From Alkalibacter sp964582705 (GTDB taxonomy: Bacteria; Bacillota; Clostridia; Eubacteriales; Alkalibacteraceae): a stretch of 51,471 nt of DNA. The position numbers and the translations under genes are program-made. The stretch lies in assembly GCA_964582705.1 (NCBI GenBank), contig CAZOTE010000007.1, positions 1 to 51,471 of the forward strand. Direction: 5' to 3'. Numbering within the stretch: the stretch's first letter is position 1; each line of letters opens with the position of its first letter. The notes beneath the pieces were generated by a model. The model saw nothing but the letters and a program-made list of their open reading frames with translations. It was not told where the DNA came from and did not search any database. Positions 7,812 to 15,538 of this stretch are shown here, piece after piece.

Positions 7812-8348
7812 TTATGCCTCCTTTCCCACTTCATGATCTATCTTTATTTGCTTTAATATTTCTTTTGTCTTTTGAGCAGTTAGGTTCCCGTAAGTCTCTC
7901 CGTTAATCATCATAACCGGAGAAAGGCTACAGCAACCTAGACACGCCACATTGTTTAAAGTAAACAGTCCATCTGAAGTAGTTTCTCCCTCTTTTACACC
8001 TAGCACTTCTACTATAGCTTCTTCGATCATCTTGGCTCCGTTTACATGGCATGCCGTTCCCTGGCATAGCATTATAAGATTCTCTCCTACAGGCTCTAAC
8101 CTGAACTGAGTGTAAAATGTAGCTACTCCATATACTTTTGCACTTTTAACCTTTGTGACTTCAGCAATATAGTCAAGCATAGGCAAAGATAGATATCCAT
8201 ATACATCTTGAGCCTTTTGCAGTATTGTTATCAAGCTGCCCTTTACATCCTTATATTTTGCCAGTATCATGTCAAGCTCGGCTAAGTCAACTTGGATGTC
8301 ATTAAATCTCGACTTTAAATCTTGTGCTCCGCAACAACCCATATCCAT
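7812..8348 (-). CDS. NuoE-like 2Fe-2S subunit
   Basis: A 178-residue thioredoxin-fold ferredoxin like NuoE or HydC. The cluster ligands are visible as CQGTAC and CLGCC in the C-terminal half, and the N-terminal helical bundle has the usual LQKAQDVYGYLS. It is the first gene of the redox operon and passes electrons to or from the NuoF-like subunit. The ATG at 8348 lies behind AAGGAGTT. A second in-frame ATG two codons later is less well placed. An extra CC near the N-terminus (residues 5-6) is not part of the known cluster motif. The subunit fits bifurcating hydrogenases, formate dehydrogenases and Stn transhydrogenases alike; the third subunit decides between them. Confidence 0.88.
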   Translation of the reverse strand: MDMGCCGAQDLKSRFNDIQVDLAELDMILAKYKDVKGSLITILQKAQDVYGYLSLPMLDYIAEVTKVKSAKVYGVATFYTQFRLEPVGENLIMLCQGTACHVNGAKMIEEAIVEVLGVKEGETTSDGLFTLNNVACLGCCSLSPVMMINGETYGNLTAQKTKEILKQIKIDHEVGKEA

Positions 8349-8390
8349 AACTCCTTATTCTTTATTTTAATAAAAATATGCATTATTTCA

Positions 8391-8420
8391 ATTATATCAA
8401 ATCTTCCTTTTCTTAAAAGG
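8391..8420 (-). promoter_or_regulatory. Candidate promoter and operator of the redox operon
   Basis: A -10 TATAAT (8396-8391 on the minus strand) lies 43 bases before the NuoE start. Where the spacer and -35 should be sits the inverted repeat CCTTTT-CTT-AAAAGG (8406-8420). There is no good -35 hexamer, so the promoter may need an activator, or the repeat may be a repressor site. Confidence 0.35.
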
Positions 8421-8486
8421 TTTTTTTGCATTTATATGCTTTATTTTTTACCTTTGATTGCGTTTATATCTCTGCCGACTGAGTAT

Positions 8487-8535
8487 ATATGCAAACCATC
8501 ATTCTAATATGCAAATATTCTCCAACTTATGCATT
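8487..8535. repeat. Three 9-mers phased at 20 bases upstream of the redox operon
   Basis: ATATGCAAA at 8487, ATATGCAAA at 8507 and TTATGCATT at 8527 start exactly 20 bases apart, close to two helical turns. Further ATATGC copies lie at 8376 and 8434, outside the phase. They could bind a regulator cooperatively on one face of the DNA 140-190 bases before the NuoE gene. The region is AT-rich, so significance is uncertain. Confidence 0.35.
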
Positions 8536-8549
8536 GAAATTTTTTCATT

Positions 8550-8572
8550 AAAAAAAGACGGATTTCTCCGCC
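8550..8572 (-). terminator. Terminator of the PTS gene
   Basis: On the minus strand GGCGGA-GAAA-TCCGTC is followed by seven T, seven bases after the PTS gene stop. One G-T pair is in the stem. Confidence 0.85.
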
Positions 8573-8578
8573 TTTACT

Positions 8579-10579
8579 CTAATTAACAATCATTACATCA
8601 GATCCTATTTCCAGATATTCTATCTCCATATGTTCAATCTTTTGCACTTTATCCATGTTGGTCACTACTACAGGGGTTATCATGCTCTTTGCATTTTTCT
8701 TTAAAAACTCTAAATCGCACTCTATCAGAACATCTCCTGCTTTGACCTTTTGCCCTATGTCCGCTATTCTTTTAAAGCCTTCTCCTTTTAGTTTAACAGT
8801 ATCTATCCCGATATGCACCAATATTTCTAAGCCATCATCAGTTTTTAAACCTACTGCGTGGTTTGTATCAAATATGTGGACTATCTCCCCATCCACAGGA
8901 GAACAAATTTCTTTGCCTTCCGGATAAACTGCAAATCCGTCACCTATCATTTTATTGGCAAACAGGGCATCCGGCACATCTTTTAAGGCTATTAGCTTTC
9001 CTTTAGCTGGAGATTTAAGCGCTCTGCGTCCTATCTCTGCTCCACCTTTTTCAATGTTATCTTTTTCAAATTTTTCTTCGTCTTTAGATTCAACGACGAA
9101 TACTGCATCCGGGTTTGTCATTATAGCTTTAATGTCATCCTTTAGACCTTCTGCTTGAGTTCCGAATATTACCTGTACGCTGCCTCCTCCTGCCTCCATC
9201 ACTCCTGCAGAACCAAGCTCTTTAAGCTTTGCTTTATCAAGTTTAGATGTATCATCCAGTTCAAGTCTGAGTCTTGTAATGCAGGCATCAATATGCTTTA
9301 TATTCAGGCTTCCTCCAAGAGCTTCTAGAATTTTATAAGCTTTTTGAGATGCGCTGTATTCCTTGACCTCATTACTATTTTCATCTCTTCCCGGGGTTTT
9401 TAAATCAAGCTTCAGTATCAAGAAATAGAATGCCCCGAAATACAGTGCCCCAATTACAAGTCCGATGGGTATCAGCATGAATGGGTTTCCAGCATTTCCC
9501 GTAGATATGCTTACTACATAGTCTATAAGCGAAGATGTGAATGTCTCAGTAAGTCTAACGCCAGCCATATTCATTAGAAGCCCACCGACAAATGCGAGTA
9601 TTATATGTGCCAGATATAAAATTGGTGCCACGAACATGAATGCAAACTCTATTGGTTCTGTAATTCCTGTTATTATAGATGTCAAAGCCGCAGTAAGCAT
9701 GACTCCACCAATCGCCTTTTTGTTCTTTTTGAGAGAAGTCAAGTATATGGCAAATGCTGCTGCCGGAAGACCAAAAATCTTAAGTGGATACTCTGCAGCT
9801 GTAATTGCCCCTGCAGAAGGATCTCCCGCAAAAAATCTAGCGATCTCTCCCACGAAAACCTCTCCCGTTTCGGGATGAATATATTGGCCGAACTGTATCG
9901 TAAACGGAGTCTTAAATACATGGTGCAGCCCAGTTGGTATAAGTGCTCTGTTCCCGAACGCATATATAGCTCCTCCCAGCCTGAAGTTCCCAATTTGAGC
10001 GTCAATTGCTATTTGTCCTAAGGCGTTTATGCTATTTTGGATAGGCGGCCAAATAAATCCAAATAGTATTCCAAGAACTATTGAGAATATGACCATCATT
10101 ATCGGAACTAACCTTTTACCCGCAAAGAAGCCTAATACAGGATGAAGTTCTGTCTTAAAGTATCTTTTAAACACTTTAGCCGACACCAACCCTATGATGA
10201 TACCACCAAATACGCCCATGTTTATAGGATCTTCGAGATTTTGAATCGTGCTGACAACTTCTAATACCTTGGTCAGCACCACATACCCAACAAGGGATGC
10301 CAGACCCGAAACTGCTTCACCTGCAGTAAATCCAATGGCCACCCCCACCGCAAATATCAACGGCAGGTTTTCAAATACTACAAGTCCTCCACTAAAGAGA
10401 ATCTGAACAAAGGCATTTAATATCATGTTGTTTGCCAGTATCTGTTCACCGGCAAGCTGTTCGATGACTCTCGACAATGCCACCATCAATCCTGCTGCTG
10501 GCAGAACTGATACGGGCAACATCAAAGATTTGCCTACTTTTTGCAACAATGCAAAAGTTCCTTTTGCTTTTTCACTCAT
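8579..10579 (-). CDS. ptsG: PTS glucose-family EIICBA transporter
   Basis: A 666-residue phosphotransferase permease that imports and phosphorylates glucose or a related hexose such as N-acetylglucosamine. The EIIC membrane domain (about 10-395) has the family start LQKVGKSLMLPVSVLPAAGL and many hydrophobic helices. EIIB (about 410-490) carries the phosphocysteine in DACITRLRLEL. EIIA (about 515-660) carries the active histidine in EILVHIGIDTV. The IICBA order is that of PtsG and NagE. The upstream GlcT-type antiterminator and its RNA target favour glucose; the substrate is not proven by sequence. The ATG at 10579 follows AGGAGG. Expression should be switched by the RAT/terminator in the leader and by EII phosphorylation of GlcT. 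Confidence 0.85.
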   Translation of the reverse strand: MSEKAKGTFALLQKVGKSLMLPVSVLPAAGLMVALSRVIEQLAGEQILANNMILNAFVQILFSGGLVVFENLPLIFAVGVAIGFTAGEAVSGLASLVGYVVLTKVLEVVSTIQNLEDPINMGVFGGIIIGLVSAKVFKRYFKTELHPVLGFFAGKRLVPIMMVIFSIVLGILFGFIWPPIQNSINALGQIAIDAQIGNFRLGGAIYAFGNRALIPTGLHHVFKTPFTIQFGQYIHPETGEVFVGEIARFFAGDPSAGAITAAEYPLKIFGLPAAAFAIYLTSLKKNKKAIGGVMLTAALTSIITGITEPIEFAFMFVAPILYLAHIILAFVGGLLMNMAGVRLTETFTSSLIDYVVSISTGNAGNPFMLIPIGLVIGALYFGAFYFLILKLDLKTPGRDENSNEVKEYSASQKAYKILEALGGSLNIKHIDACITRLRLELDDTSKLDKAKLKELGSAGVMEAGGGSVQVIFGTQAEGLKDDIKAIMTNPDAVFVVESKDEEKFEKDNIEKGGAEIGRRALKSPAKGKLIALKDVPDALFANKMIGDGFAVYPEGKEICSPVDGEIVHIFDTNHAVGLKTDDGLEILVHIGIDTVKLKGEGFKRIADIGQKVKAGDVLIECDLEFLKKNAKSMITPVVVTNMDKVQKIEHMEIEYLEIGSDVMIVN

Positions 10580-10631
10580 AACTTATCCTCCTGGTTTTGA
10601 AATTCCAGATTAATGCACGCATTTTTCAAAT

Positions 10632-10735
10632 AAAAAAGGCACGAACCCACATCTTACCATACAAACTTATTCTAATAGAATTCATTTGTTTTGTAAGATA
10701 TAAGCTCATGCCTGATCGAATCAGTTACACGCACC
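10632..10735 (-). promoter_or_regulatory. GlcT-type RAT antiterminator and overlapping terminator
   Basis: Read on the minus strand, an RAT hairpin lies at 10735-10704, starting four bases after the glcT stop, with the core GTAACTGATTCGATCAGGCA. Its 3' part overlaps the first arm (10713-10693) of a 21-bp terminator stem, continuous if G-U pairs are allowed. The second arm is 10657-10637 and is followed by a T run. This is the standard PTS switch: dephosphorylated GlcT/LicT-family protein binds the RAT and prevents the terminator from forming. Confidence 0.9.
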
Positions 10736-10738
10736 ATT

Positions 10739-11572
10739 TCATCTGGTTTGATTTAATTTATAGATATGAAGGGCTATGTAGCCGACTTCACTTTCTGGTA
10801 TCATAATATCAATATTTCGTTTTAAAATCAAGGCTATATTTTCAGAAATCTTAAACTCAAAGGGAAAATCTTTTTTCAACTTGTCTAAAAACATGTTCTC
10901 GATAGGTTGTTTCTTTTCACACCTTTCGATTACTCCCCTTAAATGAGCTATCAGTCTCACCCCGGAAAATGAATCTTCCTGAATTTTGATGTTCAGCTTA
11001 TCCTCTACATAAGGAATTACATTTCCCACCGCTTTAAGATGCTTGACCGCTGATCCTTTTTTTGTGCTCAATCTTCCTCCATGAATGTGTAATGCGATAA
11101 AACCCGTCTCGCTTTCCGGAAAGTCGATAAGCAGCCTTTTTTTCATCATCTCAAGAGCTTTTTCAGCTATTTCATATTCCTTTTTGTATAGCATCTTAGT
11201 TTCCAAAATAAAAGGATTGACTATTTTCATTCCCTCTTTTATCCTTTTTGCGGCAAAGGCTATATGGTCTGCCAATGCTAGGTTTATGTCCTGATGAAGC
11301 TTTTCAGACAACTCTTTTTCGGCCATCGATACGATATCTTCAACCAGCGCCAGTATCTTTTCATCGGTATTCTCCAGTAGACGTTCCATCTGAGATCTGT
11401 TTGTGGCGTCTACATGTATAAAAACATTTTCAACCGCTATGTCTTCAGGCAATTGAGATCCTCTTTTTTTATCGAATCCTATCCCTTTGCCTACCAAAAC
11501 ATATTCGTCCTTTCCCCTCTGCACTAATAGGGCGTTATTGTTGAATATGCGCTTTACGGTATAGCCTAACAC
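10739..11572 (-). CDS. glcT: BglG/SacY-family transcription antiterminator (GlcT-like)
   Basis: A 277-residue RNA-binding antiterminator. Residues 1-55 are the CAT RNA-binding domain (GYTVKRIFNNNALLVQ). PRD1 and PRD2 follow, with their paired histidines in LADHIAFAAKR and TGFIALHIHGG, and in LIAHLRGVIER and VGYIALHIYKL. PTS proteins phosphorylate these histidines to control activity. The start is the GTG at 11572, seven bases after AAGGAGG; an in-frame ATG 42 bases upstream has no site and would overlap less sensibly. The gene lies directly before the RAT and ptsG, and 28 bases after prmC, so it may be partly cotranscribed with prmC. GlcT is preferred over LicT because its neighbour is a glucose-type EIICBA. 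Confidence 0.85.
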   Translation of the reverse strand: MLGYTVKRIFNNNALLVQRGKDEYVLVGKGIGFDKKRGSQLPEDIAVENVFIHVDATNRSQMERLLENTDEKILALVEDIVSMAEKELSEKLHQDINLALADHIAFAAKRIKEGMKIVNPFILETKMLYKKEYEIAEKALEMMKKRLLIDFPESETGFIALHIHGGRLSTKKGSAVKHLKAVGNVIPYVEDKLNIKIQEDSFSGVRLIAHLRGVIERCEKKQPIENMFLDKLKKDFPFEFKISENIALILKRNIDIMIPESEVGYIALHIYKLNQTR

Positions 11573-11600
11573 AAAATCGCCTCCTTGCTTGCCGATACTA

Positions 11601-12455
11601 TTAAGATAACACACCTGTAACTACCCTGTCCATTCCTGCGAGATCCTTTGTCGTTTTGACCTCAGAAAATCCGTTCTCTCTTATGATTTTCTCCACTGCA
11701 TCTCCTTGATCATAACCAATCTCAAAAGCAAGCAATCCGCCTATTACCAGTTTATCGGGCGCCTGTTGTGAAATTTTTCTGTAAAAATCAAGTCCATCAA
11801 CGCCTCCGTATAAGGCAGTTTTCGGCTCGTAACCTATAACATTCTCCCCAAGAAGCTTCATTTCCCTTTCATCTATATATGGAGGATTTGAAACTATCGC
11901 ATCAAACTTGATATCTGAGGGTACCCTGTCGAAACAATCGCTTAAAATAAGCTCCACCTTTTCAGGGTCATCTAAAATATTGCCGGCGTTTTCTGCTGCA
12001 GTTTCAAGAGCATCTTTGTCTATATCTACAGCTAAAACCTTAACATCTTCTACATAGTTTGCAATTGATACTGCTATGGCTCCGCTTCCTGTGCCTATAT
12101 CTAAAACCTGCTTGTTTCTGGGTATCTTCTTCAGATATTCTATAACCACTTCAACTAAGATTTCCGTATCCGGTCTTGGTATGAGGACCTTCGAGTTAAG
12201 TACAAAGTCAAGTCCCATAAACTCTTTTTTATTTATAATATAAGCTACGGGCTCTCCTGAAAACCTTCTTTCTATATCTTTTAAAAAATCCTTTTCCACA
12301 TCATCTCTAACCTCTTCTTGCCAGTGCATAATTAGATAAGCTCTTTCTAAATTCAAGCGATTAGCAAGCAACACCTCCGCATCAAGCCTGGGATTGGGAA
12401 TATTGTTTTTCTTTAAAAACTTGGTAGCCTCCATGAGCAAATTTTCTACGTTCAT
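11601..12455 (-). CDS. prmC: Release factor glutamine methyltransferase
   Basis: A 284-residue methyltransferase that methylates the GGQ glutamine of release factors RF1 and RF2 using S-adenosylmethionine. The N-terminal helical domain (1-80) is followed by a Rossmann domain with LDIGTGSGAIAVSI for SAM and the catalytic NPPYIDE. Length is normal. In many Firmicutes prmC sits beside prfA and rpmE; here rpmE is upstream but prfA is not in between. No convincing ribosome binding site precedes the ATG at 12455 or the later in-frame ATG at 12434. An in-frame stop just upstream rules out an earlier start, so the choice rests on family N-termini. Confidence 0.92.
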   Translation of the reverse strand: MNVENLLMEATKFLKKNNIPNPRLDAEVLLANRLNLERAYLIMHWQEEVRDDVEKDFLKDIERRFSGEPVAYIINKKEFMGLDFVLNSKVLIPRPDTEILVEVVIEYLKKIPRNKQVLDIGTGSGAIAVSIANYVEDVKVLAVDIDKDALETAAENAGNILDDPEKVELILSDCFDRVPSDIKFDAIVSNPPYIDEREMKLLGENVIGYEPKTALYGGVDGLDFYRKISQQAPDKLVIGGLLAFEIGYDQGDAVEKIIRENGFSEVKTTKDLAGMDRVVTGVLS

Positions 12456-12603
12456 AATTACGTATAATCAAATCATCATTAGATGGTGATTTAATTAATT
12501 CCTTTCTCCCAGGTTCTCTGGGTTTCTATTTCCATCTTTGATATATTTACCTCTAAATATATTTTTGTTCTAGTTTTTATATCTGTCTTTGTTTTCATAT
12601 GTC

Positions 12604-12637
12604 AAAAACCCCAACATCATTATTAGATGTTGGGGTT
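12604..12637 (-). terminator. Terminator of rpmE
   Basis: A perfect 10-bp stem CCCCAACATC / GATGTTGGGG with a 7-base loop, followed on the minus strand by TTTTT. It lies 34 bases past the rpmE stop, so prmC probably has its own promoter. Confidence 0.9.
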
Positions 12638-12670
12638 AGTTTGATCTTTCCGTCAACCGAGTCGATTCGA

Positions 12671-12883
12671 TTATTCCTGCTCTTCTTTGATACCGTATTT
12701 CTTATTGAATCTGTCTACTCTACCGCCTGTGTCTATAAGTTTTTGCTTACCTGTAAAGAATGGATGACACGCAGAGCAAATTTCCACTTTTAACTCTTCT
12801 TTTACAGAACCAGTTTCAAAAGTGTTTCCACATGCGCATTTAACGATTGATTTATTGTAATTAGGATGAATTCCTTCTTTCAT
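12671..12883 (-). CDS. rpmE: 50S ribosomal protein L31, zinc-binding form
   Basis: A 70-residue L31 beginning MKEGIHPNY and containing the metal ligands CACG and CSACHPFFTGKQ, so it is the zinc-containing (C+) form. I start at the second ATG (12883), ten bases after AGAGGTG; the ATG at 12892 is only one base from that site. It is monocistronic, with a consensus promoter upstream and a strong terminator downstream. It binds the 50S subunit near the central protuberance. Confidence 0.93.
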   Translation of the reverse strand: MKEGIHPNYNKSIVKCACGNTFETGSVKEELKVEICSACHPFFTGKQKLIDTGGRVDRFNKKYGIKEEQE

Positions 12884-12928
12884 CTCATTCACCTCTTTTC
12901 TAAACTCCTATTTATATGCATCTCATAC

Positions 12929-12957
12929 ATTATAGCAAGGTTTCTAGGAAATATCAA
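12929..12957 (-). promoter_or_regulatory. Promoter of rpmE
   Basis: On the minus strand, -35 TTGATA (12957-12952), 17-base spacer, -10 TATAAT (12934-12929). It lies 46 bases before the rpmE start. Confidence 0.7.
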
Positions 12958-12979
12958 ACTTTTTCGTAGTAAACCTTGC
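12935..12979. repeat. Inverted repeat overlapping the rpmE promoter
   Basis: GCAAGGTTT (12935-12943) and AAACCTTGC (12971-12979) are perfect 9-base arms 27 bases apart. The left arm lies in the rpmE promoter spacer. On the plus strand the right arm is followed by a T run. It may form the 3' end of the metG transcript or be an operator. Confidence 0.35.
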
Positions 12980-12985
12980 ATTTTT

Positions 12986-14911
12986 TTATCGAACCTCCGT
13001 ACCATCAGAGATGTCTCTGTCTACAGTGACGAGGTTCAAATCCTTTTTGTCTGCCGCTGCTAGTATCATCCCCTGAGATTCTATTCCGCGAATCTTGGTT
13101 TTTTTAAGATTTGTGATAACTACCACCTTTTTGCCTATCATATCTTCAGCAGAATAAAATTGTGCGATTCCTGAGACGATTTGTCTTCTCTCTTCTCCAA
13201 TTTTCACCTGCAGCACCAAGAGCCTGTCTGCATCCGGATGCTTATCACACTGAATGACTTCTGCTACTTTAAGCTTGACCTTGGCAAAGTCATCGATACT
13301 TATTGTGTCTTCCTCTTTCTTGCCCTTTTTCTGTTCGCTTTTTTTAAGCTGGGACTTTGTTTCTTCCTTTTTTTCTTCAATTGCTTCTACTCTAGGGAAA
13401 AGGTTGTCTCCTTTTGACATTTTTCCCTTGAAGCCATATACCCCATACTCACCAGCGCTTTCCCAAGTCAGTGCTTCTTCAGGGATATTGATTTGAGCCT
13501 GCATCTTTTTTGCTGTGGTAGGCATGAACGGCTCAATCAGAACCGAAACTACTCTGAGAGTCTCAGCAAGATTAAACATTACCCCTGCCAGCCTTTCTTT
13601 CATTTCAGGATCTTTCCCCAAAATCCAAGGTGTAGTCTGGTCTATGTACTTATTAGCCCTGGAAACTAGTTTCCAAATAATCGCCAAAGCATTGCTAAGC
13701 TCCATTTTTTCCATGTGGCTTGCTACATCTTTTGGAGTACGGCTGATCATTTCAAGCAGGCTTTGGTCTATGTCAGCAACTTGCTTCTCTGATGGTATTA
13801 TCCCTCCAAAATACTTTTCAACCATTGCAACAGTCCTGCTCAACAGGTTCCCCAAGTCGTTTGCCAAATCCGAATTGATCCTTGATACCAACGCATCTTC
13901 ATTGTAGACCCCATCTGCTCCAAAGCTCATTTCTCTCAATACAAAATACCTTAGTGAATCTACACCATATTTTTGAGACAGCTCCACCGGATCTATAACG
14001 TTTCCTTTTGACTTTGACATCTTTCCTCCCTTTAAGAGTATCCATCCGTGTCCAAAAACCTGCTTGGGAAGAGGTAGATCTAGTGCCATGAGCATTATTG
14101 GCCAGTAGATTGTATGGAATCGCAAGATGTCTTTTCCAATCAAATGAACGTCTGCCGGCCAGAATTTTTCCATGAGCTGAGGCCTGTCGTTTAAGTACCC
14201 CAGAGCAGTTATATAGTTGGACAGTGCATCTATCCAAACGTATACCACATGTCCCGGGTCGAAATCTACAGGCACACCCCAGTCAAAAGTCGTCCTGGAC
14301 ACGCAAAGATCCTGAAGCCCCGGCTTTAAGAAATTATTTATCATCTCATTTTTTCTGGATTCAGGTTGAATAAAGTGAGGGTTTCGTTCTATATGCTCCA
14401 TCAACCTGTCTGCATATTTTGACATCTTGAAAAAATATGCTTCTTCTCTTTCCTGCCTGACTTCTCTTCCACAATCAGGACACTTCTCTTCCTCTAACTG
14501 TGTTTCAGTCCAGAAAGCCTCGCAAGGGGTACAGTACCAGCCTTCATAATGAGACTTGTATATATCCCCTTTATCGTATAGTTTTTTAAATATCTTTCTT
14601 ACCGACTCTTCGTGGTAAGGGTCGGTAGTCCTTATAAAGTGATCATAATCGATATCCATAAGCTCCCATAGTGATTTAATTCCCTTCACTATGTCGTCTA
14701 CGTATTCTTTAGGGGTCACTCCCTCTTCCTTTGCCTTTTCCTCAATCTTTTGTCCATGTTCGTCCGTACCGGTTAGAAAAAACACATCATATCCTGTCTT
14801 TTTTTTGTACCTTGCCATAGCATCCGCGGCAACAGTTGTATATGTATGTCCAATATGAAGCTTGCCGCTTGGGTAATAAATCGGTGTTGTAATATAATAA
14901 CTTGGTTTCAT
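12986..14911 (-). CDS. metG: Methionyl-tRNA synthetase
   Basis: A 641-residue class I synthetase that charges tRNA-Met. The N-terminus has the HIGH motif in SGKLHIGHTYT, a zinc knuckle with CTPCEAFW and CPDCG (about 125-150), and KMSKSKGN near 300. The anticodon-binding helices follow, and a C-terminal EMAP-type tRNA-binding domain (about 535-641, DDFAKVKLKVAEVI) gives a dimeric MetG1 form. I start at the ATG at 14911 behind AGGAGGATAAAG; an in-frame ATG 48 bases upstream lies in the leader terminator. Expression is controlled by a methionine T-box. Confidence 0.95.
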   Translation of the reverse strand: MKPSYYITTPIYYPSGKLHIGHTYTTVAADAMARYKKKTGYDVFFLTGTDEHGQKIEEKAKEEGVTPKEYVDDIVKGIKSLWELMDIDYDHFIRTTDPYHEESVRKIFKKLYDKGDIYKSHYEGWYCTPCEAFWTETQLEEEKCPDCGREVRQEREEAYFFKMSKYADRLMEHIERNPHFIQPESRKNEMINNFLKPGLQDLCVSRTTFDWGVPVDFDPGHVVYVWIDALSNYITALGYLNDRPQLMEKFWPADVHLIGKDILRFHTIYWPIMLMALDLPLPKQVFGHGWILLKGGKMSKSKGNVIDPVELSQKYGVDSLRYFVLREMSFGADGVYNEDALVSRINSDLANDLGNLLSRTVAMVEKYFGGIIPSEKQVADIDQSLLEMISRTPKDVASHMEKMELSNALAIIWKLVSRANKYIDQTTPWILGKDPEMKERLAGVMFNLAETLRVVSVLIEPFMPTTAKKMQAQINIPEEALTWESAGEYGVYGFKGKMSKGDNLFPRVEAIEEKKEETKSQLKKSEQKKGKKEEDTISIDDFAKVKLKVAEVIQCDKHPDADRLLVLQVKIGEERRQIVSGIAQFYSAEDMIGKKVVVITNLKKTKIRGIESQGMILAAADKKDLNLVTVDRDISDGTEVR

Positions 14912-14945
14912 CTTTATCCTCCTCGTTCCTTTGTTCTTTCCCAAC

Positions 14946-15190
14946 AAAAAAACTCCCATCCCAAAGGACGAAAGTCAACTTACGTGTTACCACCTTTTTT
15001 TATGCAGACTTTTCAGACTGCACCTCATCGTGTATTTGCATACATCTCACTTTAACGCATCACGCGTATCGAACTACTCAGATTTCATCCGATCGATTCA
15101 AAGACCATCTTCCGCCTGTTTTCAAAATCGATTCTCACCATTCTCGACTCTCTGTATAATTCCACAAGGCGTACTCTTCTTATCATTATC
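14946..15190 (-). promoter_or_regulatory. T-box riboswitch, methionine specifier
   Basis: Read on the minus strand. Stem I has the conserved AGAGAGTCGAGAATGGTGAG. The specifier codon ATG is at 15088-15086, followed by AAATCTGAGTAG as in other T-boxes. The T-box sequence AAGGTGGTAACACG is at 14996-14983. The terminator is ACTTTCGTCC / GGATGGGAGT plus T7 at 14975-14946. Uncharged tRNA-Met should pair with the specifier and the T-box bulge, stabilise the antiterminator and turn metG on. Confidence 0.9.
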
Positions 15191-15216
15191 TTTTCGTATT
15201 TTTTTGTTCATAACTA

Positions 15217-15244
15217 ATTATACCTAAGTCACGTTAAAATTCAA
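15217..15244 (-). promoter_or_regulatory. Promoter of the T-box/metG transcript
   Basis: -35 TTGAAT (15244-15239), 16-base spacer, -10 TATAAT (15222-15217), about 30 bases before stem I. Confidence 0.6.
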
Positions 15245-15443
15245 CACTTTTCTATCAAATAGAATTATGCGTCTGATTCCTCTTTTTTATACGATAAAAC
15301 ATAGTTTTTATAATTTTCCAATAAAATTACAAAAATATCTGAAATACTATTTACTTATTGTATTCCTTTACATATAATAGATACAGAGACTGTGACATAT
15401 ATCATCAGATCGATCAAATTCTCATTTGATAAGGTTTTCATAG

Positions 15444-15457
15444 TGCAATTTATTGCA
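15444..15457. promoter_or_regulatory. Palindrome in the abrB upstream region
   Basis: TGCAAT-TT-ATTGCA lies 82 bases before abrB. It is the clearest symmetric element in 15245-15538, which otherwise holds only AT-rich DNA, with a possible TATAAT at about 15371-15376 that lacks a good -35. It could be an operator, for example for AbrB itself. Confidence 0.3.
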
Positions 15458-15538
15458 GATCATTGCTCGAATAGGAATTATCTGATACAATGTCATTGAA
15501 TAACAATTATATTTATTTTTGAAAGGGAGAGATATTTT

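Noticed and set aside
12509..12523. CCCAG-GTTCT-CTGGG hairpin upstream of prmC as a terminator or riboswitch
   Set aside because: Five base pairs only, no T run on the relevant strand, and rpmE already has a strong terminator.
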